The position numbers and the translations under genes are program-made. The notes below the pieces were generated by a model that searched no databases, was not told the origin of the DNA, and saw nothing but the letters and a program-made list of their open reading frames with translations. 60,164 nt of DNA from Rhodobacterales bacterium (GTDB lineage Bacteria; Pseudomonadota; Alphaproteobacteria; Rhodobacterales; Rhodobacteraceae), in contig JAFLCY010000010.1 in assembly GCA_017303485.1 (NCBI GenBank), positions 1-60,164 on the forward strand, in the 5' to 3' direction. Shown one piece after another: positions 37,421 through 46,558 of the stretch. The stretch's first letter is position 1; each line of letters starts with the position of its first letter.

Positions 37421-38367
37421 CACCCCTGCCGCGCCACGATGCCCATCACGGCGGCCAGAAGCTGCGCCGCCACCGCAGCCCCCTGCCCGTCGATGTCGCG
37501 GTCCGGCATGAACTCCACCATGTCGAAGCCGACGATCCGCGCCTTCTCGGCCACGCCCGCGATCAGCTCCAGCACCTGCCAGTAGCCAAGGCCCCCCGCC
37601 GTCCGCCCGATCACGGCAGGCATCACCGCCGGGTCCAGCGCGTCCAGGTCGAGACAGACAATCACCTCCGCCCCCTCGGCGATCAGGTCCAGCGCCCGGC
37701 TCAGCCCATAGCGCGCGACTTCGCCTGCGGGGACGAACCCCACACCCCACGCTTCGGCATCAGCCACGTCCTGCACCCGGGCACTTCCAATGCCGCGCTG
37801 GCCGACCTGAATGATCGCGTCGATATGGTCCATTTCCGAGGCCCGGCGCATGGTCGAGGACAGCCCCAGCCGTTCGCCCTGCACCTCGTCGCGCCAGTCG
37901 ATATGCGCGTCGATCTGCAGGATCGTGAAACCCCGCCCGCGCGCGCCATAGGCCTCCAGCATCGGGATCGGCAGGCTGTCGTCGCCGCCGATCAGCACCG
38001 GCACCCCGCTGCGGTCCAGTATCTGGCTGACTGCCCCGAAGATCCGCGCCCGGTTGCCCGCAGGATCGGCAAGTTCCTGCGGCAAGTCGCCCGCATCCAC
38101 TGCCGAAATGCCGCCTGGAAACACCGGGCCTCCGATGTCGAAGTTTATATGCGCAAGGTTCGCCGCATAGGCTGCCCCCGCGGCCCGGATCGCCGCGGGC
38201 CCGCCTGCGCAGTAGAAGCCGACACTCTCATATGGCGTACAGCCATCCGCCCCGATCAGGGCCATCCGCGCCGAAAGGCGCGACAGGTCGCGGCAGCGGG
38301 GAAGACCCATGAAGGTCTCCACGGATGCAGCGCCGAACATCGTGCCAAGGGCGGTGTTGCCGGTCAT
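37420..38367 (-). CDS. Agmatinase/arginase family (ureohydrolase) protein
   Basis: 315 aa. Ureohydrolase metal motifs are present: DAHID (153-157) and DLDALDPA (near 240). The first motif reads GGDDS (127-131) instead of the usual GGDHS, so Asp130 replaces a metal-ligand His. Such enzymes release urea from guanidino compounds (agmatine, arginine, guanidinobutyrate and others), and the substrate here is undetermined. The start at ATG 38365-38367 follows GGAGG. It sits inside the fatty-acid synthesis cluster without an obvious link. Confidence 0.85.
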   Translation of the reverse strand: MTGNTALGTMFGAASVETFMGLPRCRDLSRLSARMALIGADGCTPYESVGFYCAGGPAAIRAAGAAYAANLAHINFDIGGPVFPGGISAVDAGDLPQELADPAGNRARIFGAVSQILDRSGVPVLIGGDDSLPIPMLEAYGARGRGFTILQIDAHIDWRDEVQGERLGLSSTMRRASEMDHIDAIIQVGQRGIGSARVQDVADAEAWGVGFVPAGEVARYGLSRALDLIAEGAEVIVCLDLDALDPAVMPAVIGRTAGGLGYWQVLELIAGVAEKARIVGFDMVEFMPDRDIDGQGAAVAAQLLAAVMGIVARQG

Positions 38368-38498
38368 CTCGGTCCTCCTGTTCCGGGGACCAGACTGGCG
38401 ATGGCGGGGCGGGCTGGCAAGGCCGATCACGCGCCTGACGGCGGGGGATTGCCAAGCGCCTCAGGCGGCCAAATTACCCTCCCTGCCGGGTGCCGGTC

Positions 38499-39506
38499 TC
38501 ACTCGGCCATGCGAACGATGACCTTGCCCTTGGCGCGGCCCGCTTCCAGATAGGCCATCGCCGCCGCGATCTCTGCAAACGGGAACACCTTGTCGACGAT
38601 CGGGTCCAGCCGGCCTGCCGTGACCAATCCGGCCAGTTCTTCCAGTTCCGCGCCGCTGGGATGCATGAACACGAAGCGATAGCGCACCCCATGCCGTCGG
38701 GCGAGCGCACGCAGCTTCCGCGAAACGAACCAGAAGGCAGCGGTCATCAGCGGTCCCAGATTCAGGTCCTTTCGGGCGGTCTCGGGTTCCGGCAGCCCTG
38801 CGACGGAAACCACCATGCCGCCGGGCTTGACCACGCCGAACGTGGCATCCAGCGTTTCACCGCCCATCAGGTCGAACGCCCCGTCCATGCCGCTCAGGCG
38901 ATCCTGGAACCGCTCGATGGTGTAGTCGATCACCTGATCCGCGCCCAGCCGTTCAACCAGCGCACGGCCCCAGGGCGACGCGGTTGTTGCCACCCTTGCC
39001 CCAAGCCATTTCGCGATCTGGATGGCAAAGGTCCCGACCCCGCCTGCCCCGCCGGATATGAAGACGCTCTGGCCCGGCTCAAGCCGCATTTCGTCGCGCA
39101 GAGCCTGCAGCGCCGTCAATCCTGCGAGCGGAATGCCAGCGGCCGTGCTTAGATCAAGCCCCTCCGGCACCTTTGCAAGCAGGTCCTGTTGCACCACCGC
39201 ATATTCGGCGAATGCCCCCAGGCCGTCCTTGGCCACACGAGCGAAGACCCGGTCGCCGGGTTTGAACCCATTCGCACCCGCGCCCGTCTTCTCGACCACT
39301 CCGGCAAGCTCGCACCCCATTACCACCGGCAGGCGGAGGCGCTGGATCGCCTTCAGCGCACCGTCGCGGGTCTTGAAGTCGACCGGGTTCAAACCCGCCG
39401 CATGGACCCGGATCAGAGCCTCGCCCGGACCAGGCTCCGGCATTGGAACCTCGCGCAGCTCGGTTGCTTCGGGGCCGCCGTACCGTGTCAGCACAAGTGC
39501 TTTCAT
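38499..39506 (-). CDS. Zinc-independent MDR oxidoreductase (quinone reductase-like)
   Basis: 335 aa. This NADPH-dependent medium-chain dehydrogenase/reductase has the pattern MKALVLTRYGGPEATELREVPMPEPGPGEALIRVHAAGLNPVDFKTRDG at the start. The nucleotide-binding motif is VFISGGAGGVGTFAIQIAKWLGARVATTAS. The structural-zinc Cys cluster is absent, as in quinone oxidoreductases. The start at ATG 39504-39506 is chosen by homology over an upstream ATG. The substrate is unknown. It is 159 bp downstream of acpP, past a terminator, so it probably has its own promoter. Confidence 0.87.
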   Translation of the reverse strand: MKALVLTRYGGPEATELREVPMPEPGPGEALIRVHAAGLNPVDFKTRDGALKAIQRLRLPVVMGCELAGVVEKTGAGANGFKPGDRVFARVAKDGLGAFAEYAVVQQDLLAKVPEGLDLSTAAGIPLAGLTALQALRDEMRLEPGQSVFISGGAGGVGTFAIQIAKWLGARVATTASPWGRALVERLGADQVIDYTIERFQDRLSGMDGAFDLMGGETLDATFGVVKPGGMVVSVAGLPEPETARKDLNLGPLMTAAFWFVSRKLRALARRHGVRYRFVFMHPSGAELEELAGLVTAGRLDPIVDKVFPFAEIAAAMAYLEAGRAKGKVIVRMAE

Positions 39507-39616
39507 CGCCTGTCTCGCTTTCAGCTTTGCCGACGGGTTCACGACCCGGGCGCGTGGTAGTCCTATGAAAGCAGTGTCCTCCGGCCTTGCAACCTGCCGT
39601 GACGCTACGGAAACGC

Positions 39617-39640
39617 AAAAGGCACCCCGAAGGGTGCCCT
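39617..39640 (-). terminator. Intrinsic terminator after acpP
   Basis: On the minus strand GGCACCC-TTCG-GGGTGCC (39638-39621), a stem with a stable TTCG loop, is followed by TTTTGCGTTT. It ends the acpP transcript. Confidence 0.85.
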
Positions 39641-39665
39641 GCTGTCCCGAAAAGGACGAATGCCG

Positions 39666-39899
<234 letters not shown>

Positions 39900-40036
39900 G
39901 TCATTTCCTCTATCTGCGGCGGGCGTTGCGCCCTGCCATTTTCGGTCTACCCGTGTCCGGGCCTCAATCCTGCGCGCCTATAGCAAGCGCCGCGACGCAT
40001 GGCAAACGCTTTAACCTGACTTGCGTTGCCTTCGGT

Positions 40037-40774
40037 TCAGATCATGGTCATCCCGCCATTCACATGCAAGGTCGCGCCGGTGACATAGGCCGCCTCCGGC
40101 GCGGAAAGATACAAGACCGCCGCCGCGATCTCCTGCGGAGTACCCATCCGACCCGCCGGAACTGCCCCGAGGATGGCCGCCCGCTGCGCCTCGTTCAGCT
40201 TGCCGGTCATCGCGGTCTCGATGAAGCCGGGCGCCACGCAGTTCACCGTGATGCCCCGGCTGGCCACTTCGGCGGCCAGCGATTTCGACAGGCCGACCAT
40301 CCCGGCCTTGGAGGCCGCATAGTTCACTTGCCCCGCATTCCCGGTCTGGCCGACAACCGAGGAGATGTTGACGATCCGGCCCCAGCGGGCCTTCATCATC
40401 CCCCGGATCGCGGCGCGGCAGAGGCGGAAGGTCGCCGTCAGGTTGACGTCGATGACCGACTGCCAATCCTCATCCGACATGCGCATCACGAGGCCGTCCT
40501 TCGTGATCCCGGCGTTGTTGACCAGAATGTCGACGGCCCCCATCGCCTCGGTGGCGCGCTTGACCAGACCCTCCACCTCCTCGGGGTTCGAGAGGTTGCA
40601 GGGCAGCACATGCGCGCGGCTGCCCAGTTCGGCAGCCAGCGTTTCAAGGGGTTCGACGCGGGTGCCTGAGAGGCCGACCGTGGCCCCGGCGGTGTGCAGC
40701 GCGCGGGCGATGTCGGCGCCTATGCCGCCCGAAGCCCCTGTCACCAGGGCGGATTTGCCGGTCAGATCAAACAT
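40037..40774 (-). CDS. fabG: 3-oxoacyl-ACP reductase
   Basis: 245 aa, an NADPH-dependent SDR. TGASGGIG (residues 12-19) binds the cofactor, NNAG is near residue 88, and the catalytic Ser-Tyr-Lys lie in NISSVVGQTGNAGQVNYAASKAG. The C-terminal GATLHVNGGMTMI is typical of FabG. The start is ATG 40772-40774 (MFDLTGKSALV). It lies 11 bases after fabD and is co-transcribed with it. Confidence 0.96.
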   Translation of the reverse strand: MFDLTGKSALVTGASGGIGADIARALHTAGATVGLSGTRVEPLETLAAELGSRAHVLPCNLSNPEEVEGLVKRATEAMGAVDILVNNAGITKDGLVMRMSDEDWQSVIDVNLTATFRLCRAAIRGMMKARWGRIVNISSVVGQTGNAGQVNYAASKAGMVGLSKSLAAEVASRGITVNCVAPGFIETAMTGKLNEAQRAAILGAVPAGRMGTPQEIAAAVLYLSAPEAAYVTGATLHVNGGMTMI

Positions 40775-40785
40775 GGGTCGTCCTT

Positions 40786-41715
40786 TCAGGCCTTGAGGGC
40801 AGCAATGTCGTCGGGCGAGCCGATGGCGCGGGTGGTGGCATTGGCAGCGGTGCGCTTGATCATGCCGGACAGCGCCTTGCCGGCGCCAATCTCCCAGAAC
40901 TCGGAGACCCCGGCCTTTTCCATCCACAGGACGCTTTCGCGCCAGCGGACCGACCCCGTGACCTGGGCCACCAGCAGGTCCATGATCCGGTCCGGCTCCA
41001 TCACCGCCTCGGCGCGGACGTTGACCACCACCGGCACCAGCGGCTTGGCGATCGGCACCGCGGCCAGCGCCTCTGCCATGACATGTGCGGCGGGCTGCAT
41101 CAGCGCGCAGTGGAAGGGGGCCGAGACCGGCAGCAGCAGCGCGCGCTTGGCGCCCCGGGCCTTGGCGATCTCCACCGCGCGCTCGACCGCGGCCTTGTGG
41201 CCCGAGACGACGACCTGAGCGGGGTCATTGTCGTTCGCGGCCTGGCAGACCTCGCCCTGTGCCGCCTCGGAGGCAACGGCGATGGCGGTCTCGAAGTCGA
41301 GGCCAAGGAGGGCCGCCATTGCGCCCTCACCGACCGGAACGGCCTCCTGCATGGCCTGGCCGCGGATGCGCAGAAGCCGCGCGGTGTCGGACAGGGTCAG
41401 CGACCCGGCGGCGCAGAGGGCGGAATATTCGCCAAGCGAATGCCCGGCGACGAAGCTCGCCTGATCAAGGCCGAAACCTTCCGCCTCCAGCGCGCGCAGG
41501 GCGGCGATGGAGGTCGCCATCAGCGCGGGCTGGGCGTTCTTCGTCAGCGTCAGCTCGGCGATGTCGCCTTCCCAGATGAGTGCCGAGAGCTTTTCGCCAA
41601 GGGCGTTGTCCACCTCGTCGAAGACCGACCTGGCGGCCGGATAGGCCTCGGCCAAAGCCTTGCCCATCCCGATGGTCTGGGCGCCCTGCCCCGGAAAAAC
41701 GAATGCGCGGCTCAT
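40786..41715 (-). CDS. fabD: Malonyl-CoA:ACP transacylase
   Basis: 309 aa. FVFPGQGAQTIGMG opens the protein, the active-site Ser is in GHSLGEYSALCAAG, and the partner His is in PVSAPFHCALMQPAA. It loads malonyl groups onto ACP for chain elongation. It is the first gene of the fabD-fabG-acpP cluster. The short spacer to the upstream SDR gene is 56 bp. Confidence 0.96.
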   Translation of the reverse strand: MSRAFVFPGQGAQTIGMGKALAEAYPAARSVFDEVDNALGEKLSALIWEGDIAELTLTKNAQPALMATSIAALRALEAEGFGLDQASFVAGHSLGEYSALCAAGSLTLSDTARLLRIRGQAMQEAVPVGEGAMAALLGLDFETAIAVASEAAQGEVCQAANDNDPAQVVVSGHKAAVERAVEIAKARGAKRALLLPVSAPFHCALMQPAAHVMAEALAAVPIAKPLVPVVVNVRAEAVMEPDRIMDLLVAQVTGSVRWRESVLWMEKAGVSEFWEIGAGKALSGMIKRTAANATTRAIGSPDDIAALKA

Positions 41716-41771
41716 GTTCCCCCCTTTGTTGTCATGGGGATACCCCGGCAGGGCCGGTCATGCAATCAGGG

Positions 41772-42476
41772 TCAGACGCTGCGGGTGATGCCGCCATCGA
41801 CCCGCAGGTTCTGCCCGGTGATGTAGCCCGCCCCTTCGGAGGCGAGGAAGGCCACCGTCGCCGCGATCTCCTCGGCCCGGCCATAGCGCTGCATCGGCAC
41901 GCCCGCGCGGCGCTCCTCGGTCGCGGGCAGGCTGTCGATCCAGCCGGGCAGCACGTTGTTGATGCGGATGTTGTCGGGGGCGTAGGTGTCGGCGTAGATC
42001 TTGGTGAAGGCCGCAAGTCCGGCGCGGGCAACCGCGGACGTCGGGAACATCGCCGAAGGCTCGAAGGCCCAGGCGGTCGAGATGTTGATGATCGCACCGG
42101 ATTTCTGCCCCTGCATGATCGGCGTCACCAGCCGGATCGGCCGGATCGCCGACAGGAAATAGACATCCATCCCGCCCTGCCAGTCGGCATCGGTCAATTC
42201 CAGAATCTGCTTTCGCGGCCCGTGGCCCGCGCTGTTGACCAGCACGTCGATCCGGCCCCACTTCGTCCTTACCGCATCGACCACGCGCGCCACGTCCTCC
42301 GCGCTCTGGTTCGACCCGGTAACGCCCACGCCACCAAGTTCCGCCGCCAGTGCCTCGCCCTTGCCCGACGAGGACAGGATGCCGACCCGGTAGCCATCTG
42401 CCGCGAGTCTACGCGCCACCGCAGCCCCCATCCCCGAGCCGCCCGCCGTAACCAGCGCCACCTTGTCCGAAGCCAT
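41772..42476 (-). CDS. SDR-family protein lacking the catalytic Tyr and Lys
   Basis: 234 aa with a good Rossmann motif TAGGSGMG (10-17), NSAG (81-84) and the active-site Ser at NIST (S133). The YxxxK motif is replaced: aligning on the following AGL, Tyr becomes Ser147 and Lys becomes Arg151 (SAVAR). The C terminus GQNLRVDGGITRSV is FabG-like. The protein may bind a nucleotide but use different chemistry or act as a non-enzymatic partner. It has GGGAGG before ATG 42474-42476. It lies upstream of fabD on the same strand, so it could be co-transcribed with the fab genes. Confidence 0.87.
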   Translation of the reverse strand: MASDKVALVTAGGSGMGAAVARRLAADGYRVGILSSSGKGEALAAELGGVGVTGSNQSAEDVARVVDAVRTKWGRIDVLVNSAGHGPRKQILELTDADWQGGMDVYFLSAIRPIRLVTPIMQGQKSGAIINISTAWAFEPSAMFPTSAVARAGLAAFTKIYADTYAPDNIRINNVLPGWIDSLPATEERRAGVPMQRYGRAEEIAATVAFLASEGAGYITGQNLRVDGGITRSV

Positions 42477-42709
42477 CTCATTTCCTCCCGTCACATCCGG
42501 ATTGCCCGGTGTCGTGTTGCTCCGGGGATAGCACCGACCCGCAAACCCTGCCATGCTGAAATGGACTGCGGAGCCCGACTGGTCGCCCCAACCGATCCAT
42601 CAAGAACTGCGGGCTGATTGGTCTCGTCTTCCCACTTACTTCGCCCTTAGGTCATAGTTTGGGCCAAATTGGTGAACAATGTCACCCGACAGGAGCAGCG
42701 AGACGTCCC

Positions 42710-43702
42710 ATGAAGCTGATCATCCAGATCCCTGCCCTCAACGAGGAGCAGACCATCGCCGAGACGATCGCCGCGATCCCGCGCCGGATTCCGGGGATTT
42801 CCGTCGTCGAGGTTCTGGTGATCGACGATGGCAGCACTGACGACACGGTACGGGTCGCGACCGAGGCTGGTGCAGATCACATCCTGCGCATGAGCAGCCA
42901 TGTCGGACTTGCCCGCGCCTTCAGTGCCGGGATCGAGGAAGCTCTGGCGCTTGGTGCCGACATCATCGTGAACACGGATGCCGACAACCAGTATTGCGCC
43001 GACGACATACCGGAACTTTGCAAACCCATCCTGCAACGCCGGGCCCAGATCGTCATCGGCTGTCGACCCATCGCCCAGATCGAAAGTTTCTCGCCGCTGA
43101 AGAAGGCCCTTCAGCGATTGGGAAGCTGGGTCGTCCGCAAGGCGAGCGGCAGCGACATTCCCGATGCGCCCAGCGGTTTCCGCGCCTATTCCCGCGATGC
43201 CGCGGCCCGGCTTTGCGTGATCAACACCTACACCTACACTCTGGAAACGATCATCCAGGCGGGGCGAAAGCACATTCCGATGGCGGCAGTTCCGGTCCGG
43301 GTGAACCGCGTGACGCGGCCCTCGCGACTGTTCCGTGGCATCGGCGAATATGTCCGCCGCTCGGCAAAGACCATCCTCCGCGTCTTCGTGATCTATGCAC
43401 CGCTGAGGTTCTTCTTCACGCTGGCGGCTGTCTGCGCCCTTCCGGGCCTCATCGGGATCGGGAGGTTCCTCTACTTCTACGCGACCGACGGCGGGGCCGG
43501 TCACATCCAGTCGCTGATCCTGTCTGCCATGCTGCTCGCTGTGGCAACCATCCTCTTTGCCGTCGGAATTCTTGCCGACCTGATCGCCGCCAACCGCAGC
43601 CTGCTTGAGGACATCCGTGCCCGCGACCTGCTGCGCACCCCGCCGCGCGACGAGATCAGTTCAAAGGGCAAGCGGACGCTGGAAGTCGTCAGTGCTGGCT
43701 GA
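42710..43702 (+). CDS. Family 2 glycosyltransferase, polyprenyl-phosphate sugar synthase-like
   Basis: 330 aa. The GT-A domain (residues 1-225) has the nucleotide-sugar motifs VIDDGSTDDT and NTDADNQY (DxD). Two to three C-terminal membrane helices follow (about 240-310), as in GtrB/DPM1-type enzymes that put a hexose on undecaprenyl or dolichyl phosphate at the cytoplasmic face. The start is ATG 42710 with AGGAG upstream. The next gene overlaps its end by 11 bases. It opens a five-gene operon of glycan-type genes. Confidence 0.88.
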   Translation: MKLIIQIPALNEEQTIAETIAAIPRRIPGISVVEVLVIDDGSTDDTVRVATEAGADHILRMSSHVGLARAFSAGIEEALALGADIIVNTDADNQYCADDIPELCKPILQRRAQIVIGCRPIAQIESFSPLKKALQRLGSWVVRKASGSDIPDAPSGFRAYSRDAAARLCVINTYTYTLETIIQAGRKHIPMAAVPVRVNRVTRPSRLFRGIGEYVRRSAKTILRVFVIYAPLRFFFTLAAVCALPGLIGIGRFLYFYATDGGAGHIQSLILSAMLLAVATILFAVGILADLIAANRSLLEDIRARDLLRTPPRDEISSKGKRTLEVVSAG

Positions 43703-45374
43703 AAGCAGATCGGACGGGCTTCGACGGGACTTGACCGACCCGCATGCCACGCAGCGCCGCACGGTCGACACCGTGCTGGCGGTTTCGGTGGCGGGCTTTA
43801 TTGTCCTGCTGCTGCCGATGTCGGCATTTCGCAACATCAACTGGGACGAGTTCTACTTCCTGTCCCATGTTCATGCCTGGCTCAACGATCGGCTCGACCG
43901 GCCGATGCAGACCTTCTTTGTCCACGGGTTTGGCTGGCTGGCCCAGATACCCGGGCACGAGATCGGCCAGATCGTCGCCGCGCGGCTGGTGATGGTGGCT
44001 TTCCTGGCGCTGACCTGCCGTGCGATCTGGCGAATGGGAATCCACCTCGCTGATCGGCGTGCTGCAATGTTTGGCGTCCTTGCCTTCCTGTCATCGGGCT
44101 TCGTGCTGCCGCACGGCACCAGCTTCCGCGCCGACCCCATAGCGACCGGACTCTTGATGACCGCCCTGTCGATCCTGCTGACCAGCCGGATGCGCACCGC
44201 ACAGATCCTGAACGTCGCGCTGCTTTCGGCGCTTGCGCTGCTGGTGACGGTCAAATCCGCGCTGTATCTGCCAGCCTTCCTTGGCGTGCTTTTCTTTCGG
44301 CGCAAGGAAGATACCATGCCGCTGCGGATACTTGTCGCCGGAGGTCTCTCCATCGGGGTCGCTGCCGGACTCTACCTTTGGCACAGTGCCGGGTTGAGCG
44401 TGGCCGCTGGCAACGAAACCGGCGCAAATCTGCGCGAGGCTGCCGGAACGACACTCCTGTCCGGGACGCTCATTCCCCGAAGGGATGAGATCCTGCTTTG
44501 GGCGCTGCTCAGTCTTCCCGCGCTCTTCCTGGTCGGAATGGGCTTTATAGAGGCGCGCCCGAAACGGCTGATCATCCTGGCGACGGCCTTCGCCCTGCCG
44601 CTCCTGTGTCTGGCGGTCTATCGCAATGCGTTTCCCTACTTCTTCCCCTTCATCAGCGCGCCCCTGATGGTGACCGCTGCGCTTGGCGCGACGCGCATGC
44701 GCAACTCTCCCCGCCTGCCTATGCTGCTTGTCGCTATGATCGCTTCGGGCGCGTGTCAGGGCCTGCTGGCGCTGAGTGAGGGCAATGCCGCACAGCGCGC
44801 GACCCTGGCCGAAGTCCATCGTCTGTTTCCGGAACCCGTGGCCTACATCGACCAGCACGGCATGGTGGCTGAGTTTCCCAGACAGGGTTTCTTCATGTCG
44901 ACCTGGGGCATCGAAAGCTATCGCAAGACGGGAGAGCCGGTGTTTGCCGCCATCATCGCGAAGGCGCAGCCGCCGCTACTTCTGGCGAACAGGTGGGAAC
45001 TGGCGCAAGCGGTGACGGATGGCAACAGCCGCCCTGGCGCGCTTCTCCCCGAAGATCAGGCAGTACTGAAGAACAGCTATGTCCACTATGCCGGAGCAAT
45101 CTGGCTGGCTGGCCGCGAGCTTTCCGGCGCGGGGTCTGCGGCTTCCTTCACCGTGCCGTTCCCGGGGCGATACCGGCTGTTGGCCGATGCGACGGTCCTG
45201 ATCGACGGCACCAGTGTCGCGCCCGGTGCAACACTGGTGCTCGACGGAAACCCACACACGCTTCAGGCGGCGGCAGGCCTGCCGGTGCGGCTGATCTGGG
45301 CCACGTCCGGCGAAGCCACCAAGCCCCCTTCCCTGCCCGACTCCGGCCTCTACAGCGGGTTCTGGACCCTGTGA
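43692..45374 (+). CDS. Polytopic GT-C-like membrane protein of the glycan operon
   Basis: 560 aa if started at GTG 43692, which overlaps the previous gene by 11 bases. About ten hydrophobic segments lie between residues 25 and 400. The first extracytoplasmic loop contains NINWDEFYFLSHVH; an acidic pair after the first helix is typical of GT-C transferases (ArnT, PMT) that use lipid-linked sugars. The last 150 residues are soluble and beta-rich (FTVPFPGRYRLLADATVLIDGTS). I infer sugar transfer on the periplasmic side. No exact family is recognised. Confidence 0.72.
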   Translation: MLAESRSDGLRRDLTDPHATQRRTVDTVLAVSVAGFIVLLLPMSAFRNINWDEFYFLSHVHAWLNDRLDRPMQTFFVHGFGWLAQIPGHEIGQIVAARLVMVAFLALTCRAIWRMGIHLADRRAAMFGVLAFLSSGFVLPHGTSFRADPIATGLLMTALSILLTSRMRTAQILNVALLSALALLVTVKSALYLPAFLGVLFFRRKEDTMPLRILVAGGLSIGVAAGLYLWHSAGLSVAAGNETGANLREAAGTTLLSGTLIPRRDEILLWALLSLPALFLVGMGFIEARPKRLIILATAFALPLLCLAVYRNAFPYFFPFISAPLMVTAALGATRMRNSPRLPMLLVAMIASGACQGLLALSEGNAAQRATLAEVHRLFPEPVAYIDQHGMVAEFPRQGFFMSTWGIESYRKTGEPVFAAIIAKAQPPLLLANRWELAQAVTDGNSRPGALLPEDQAVLKNSYVHYAGAIWLAGRELSGAGSAASFTVPFPGRYRLLADATVLIDGTSVAPGATLVLDGNPHTLQAAAGLPVRLIWATSGEATKPPSLPDSGLYSGFWTL

Positions 45375-46558
45375 TGACCCCGGCGCCCGCAGCAACCGAT
45401 CTGACCCTGTCCCCACAGCCTGCTGCGGGCGTCGCCCTTGACCGCGTCCTGATCTGGGGCAGCTACGATCTTGGCAAGCCGCGCACCCGGATCCTGCGCG
45501 ACGGGCTCAAAGCTATCGGCGTCGAGGTGATCGAGATTCATGCCGATATCTGGTCGCGCCACGAGGACAAGAGCCGCCTCGGCCGCGGCGCGATGCTGCT
45601 GGCGCTTCTGCGGCTCGTCGCGGCCTATCCGCTCCTGCTCTGGCGCTATCTTCGGGCCCCTGATCACCAGATTGTTCTGGTGCCCTACATGGGTCAGTTC
45701 GACGTGCTGGTGCTGTGGCTTGCCACCCGGCTGCGCAGGAAGCCCCTTATCTGGGACATGTTCATTTCGCTCTACGATACCGTCGCCCATGACCGCGCCC
45801 TCGCCGCTCCGCGCAGTCTGTCCGCCCGCCTTCTCTGGCTGCTGGAGTGGCTGGGTTGCCGGTCGGCGGATCTGGTGCTGATGGATACTGCCGCCCATGC
45901 CCGTCATGTGGCCGCGATGTTCGGGTTGAAACCTGGGCATGTGGTGGCCGTCCCGGTCGGGGCAGAGCCGGAAGCTTTCGAAAGACTTGCCCCGCCCGAT
46001 CCGCATACCGGCCCGACCCGTATCCTCTTCTATGGCCAGATGATCCCGCTGCACGGCATTTCCACCGTGCTGAGCGCCGCGCTCTCGCGGCGTGGGCGCG
46101 CGCGGCACTGGGCACTGATCGGCACCGGCCAGGATCGCCCCCTGGTCGAGGCGGCCCTCACCGCCGCCGATGCGGCCCACGTCGAATGGCAGGACTGGCT
46201 GCCCTACGACCGGCTCAGCGCCGAAATCGGCAAGGCGGACATCTGCCTGGGGATCTTCGGAAATTCGCAGAAGGCCGCCTCGGTGGTGCCGAACAAGGTC
46301 TATCAGGCGCTGCTGTCGGGACGCTCGGTGATCACCCGCTTGTCACCCGCGATGCTGGAGACCTTTGGCGACACCCATCCGGGACTGGAACTGGTGCCCC
46401 CCGGCGACCCCGAGGCCCTGCTTGACGCGATCGAACGGCTTGAGCGGGCAGGCTTTCCAACTCTCCCCGAGGATCGCGTTGCCCTGTCGCGCCCGGCCGA
46501 GATCGCCGGACTCCTTGCGCAACATGTCGCTCCCCTCGTCGAAGGCCATGACCGATGA
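45374..46558 (+). CDS. Glycosyltransferase, GT4-like (GT-B fold)
   Basis: 394 aa. The C-terminal half carries GT4-type features: TRILFYGQMIPLHGISTVLSA, then IGTGQDRPLVEAAL, WLPYDRLSAEIGKADICLGIFG, and the EX7E-like region around VVPNKVYQALLSGRSVITRLSPAM. The N-terminal half contains LIWGSYDLGKPRTRILRDGLKAIG and a membrane-interacting hydrophobic stretch near 75-95. It starts at ATG 45374 in a TGATG overlap with the previous stop, a sign of translational coupling. Sugar and acceptor are unknown. Confidence 0.82.
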   Translation: MTPAPAATDLTLSPQPAAGVALDRVLIWGSYDLGKPRTRILRDGLKAIGVEVIEIHADIWSRHEDKSRLGRGAMLLALLRLVAAYPLLLWRYLRAPDHQIVLVPYMGQFDVLVLWLATRLRRKPLIWDMFISLYDTVAHDRALAAPRSLSARLLWLLEWLGCRSADLVLMDTAAHARHVAAMFGLKPGHVVAVPVGAEPEAFERLAPPDPHTGPTRILFYGQMIPLHGISTVLSAALSRRGRARHWALIGTGQDRPLVEAALTAADAAHVEWQDWLPYDRLSAEIGKADICLGIFGNSQKAASVVPNKVYQALLSGRSVITRLSPAMLETFGDTHPGLELVPPGDPEALLDAIERLERAGFPTLPEDRVALSRPAEIAGLLAQHVAPLVEGHDR

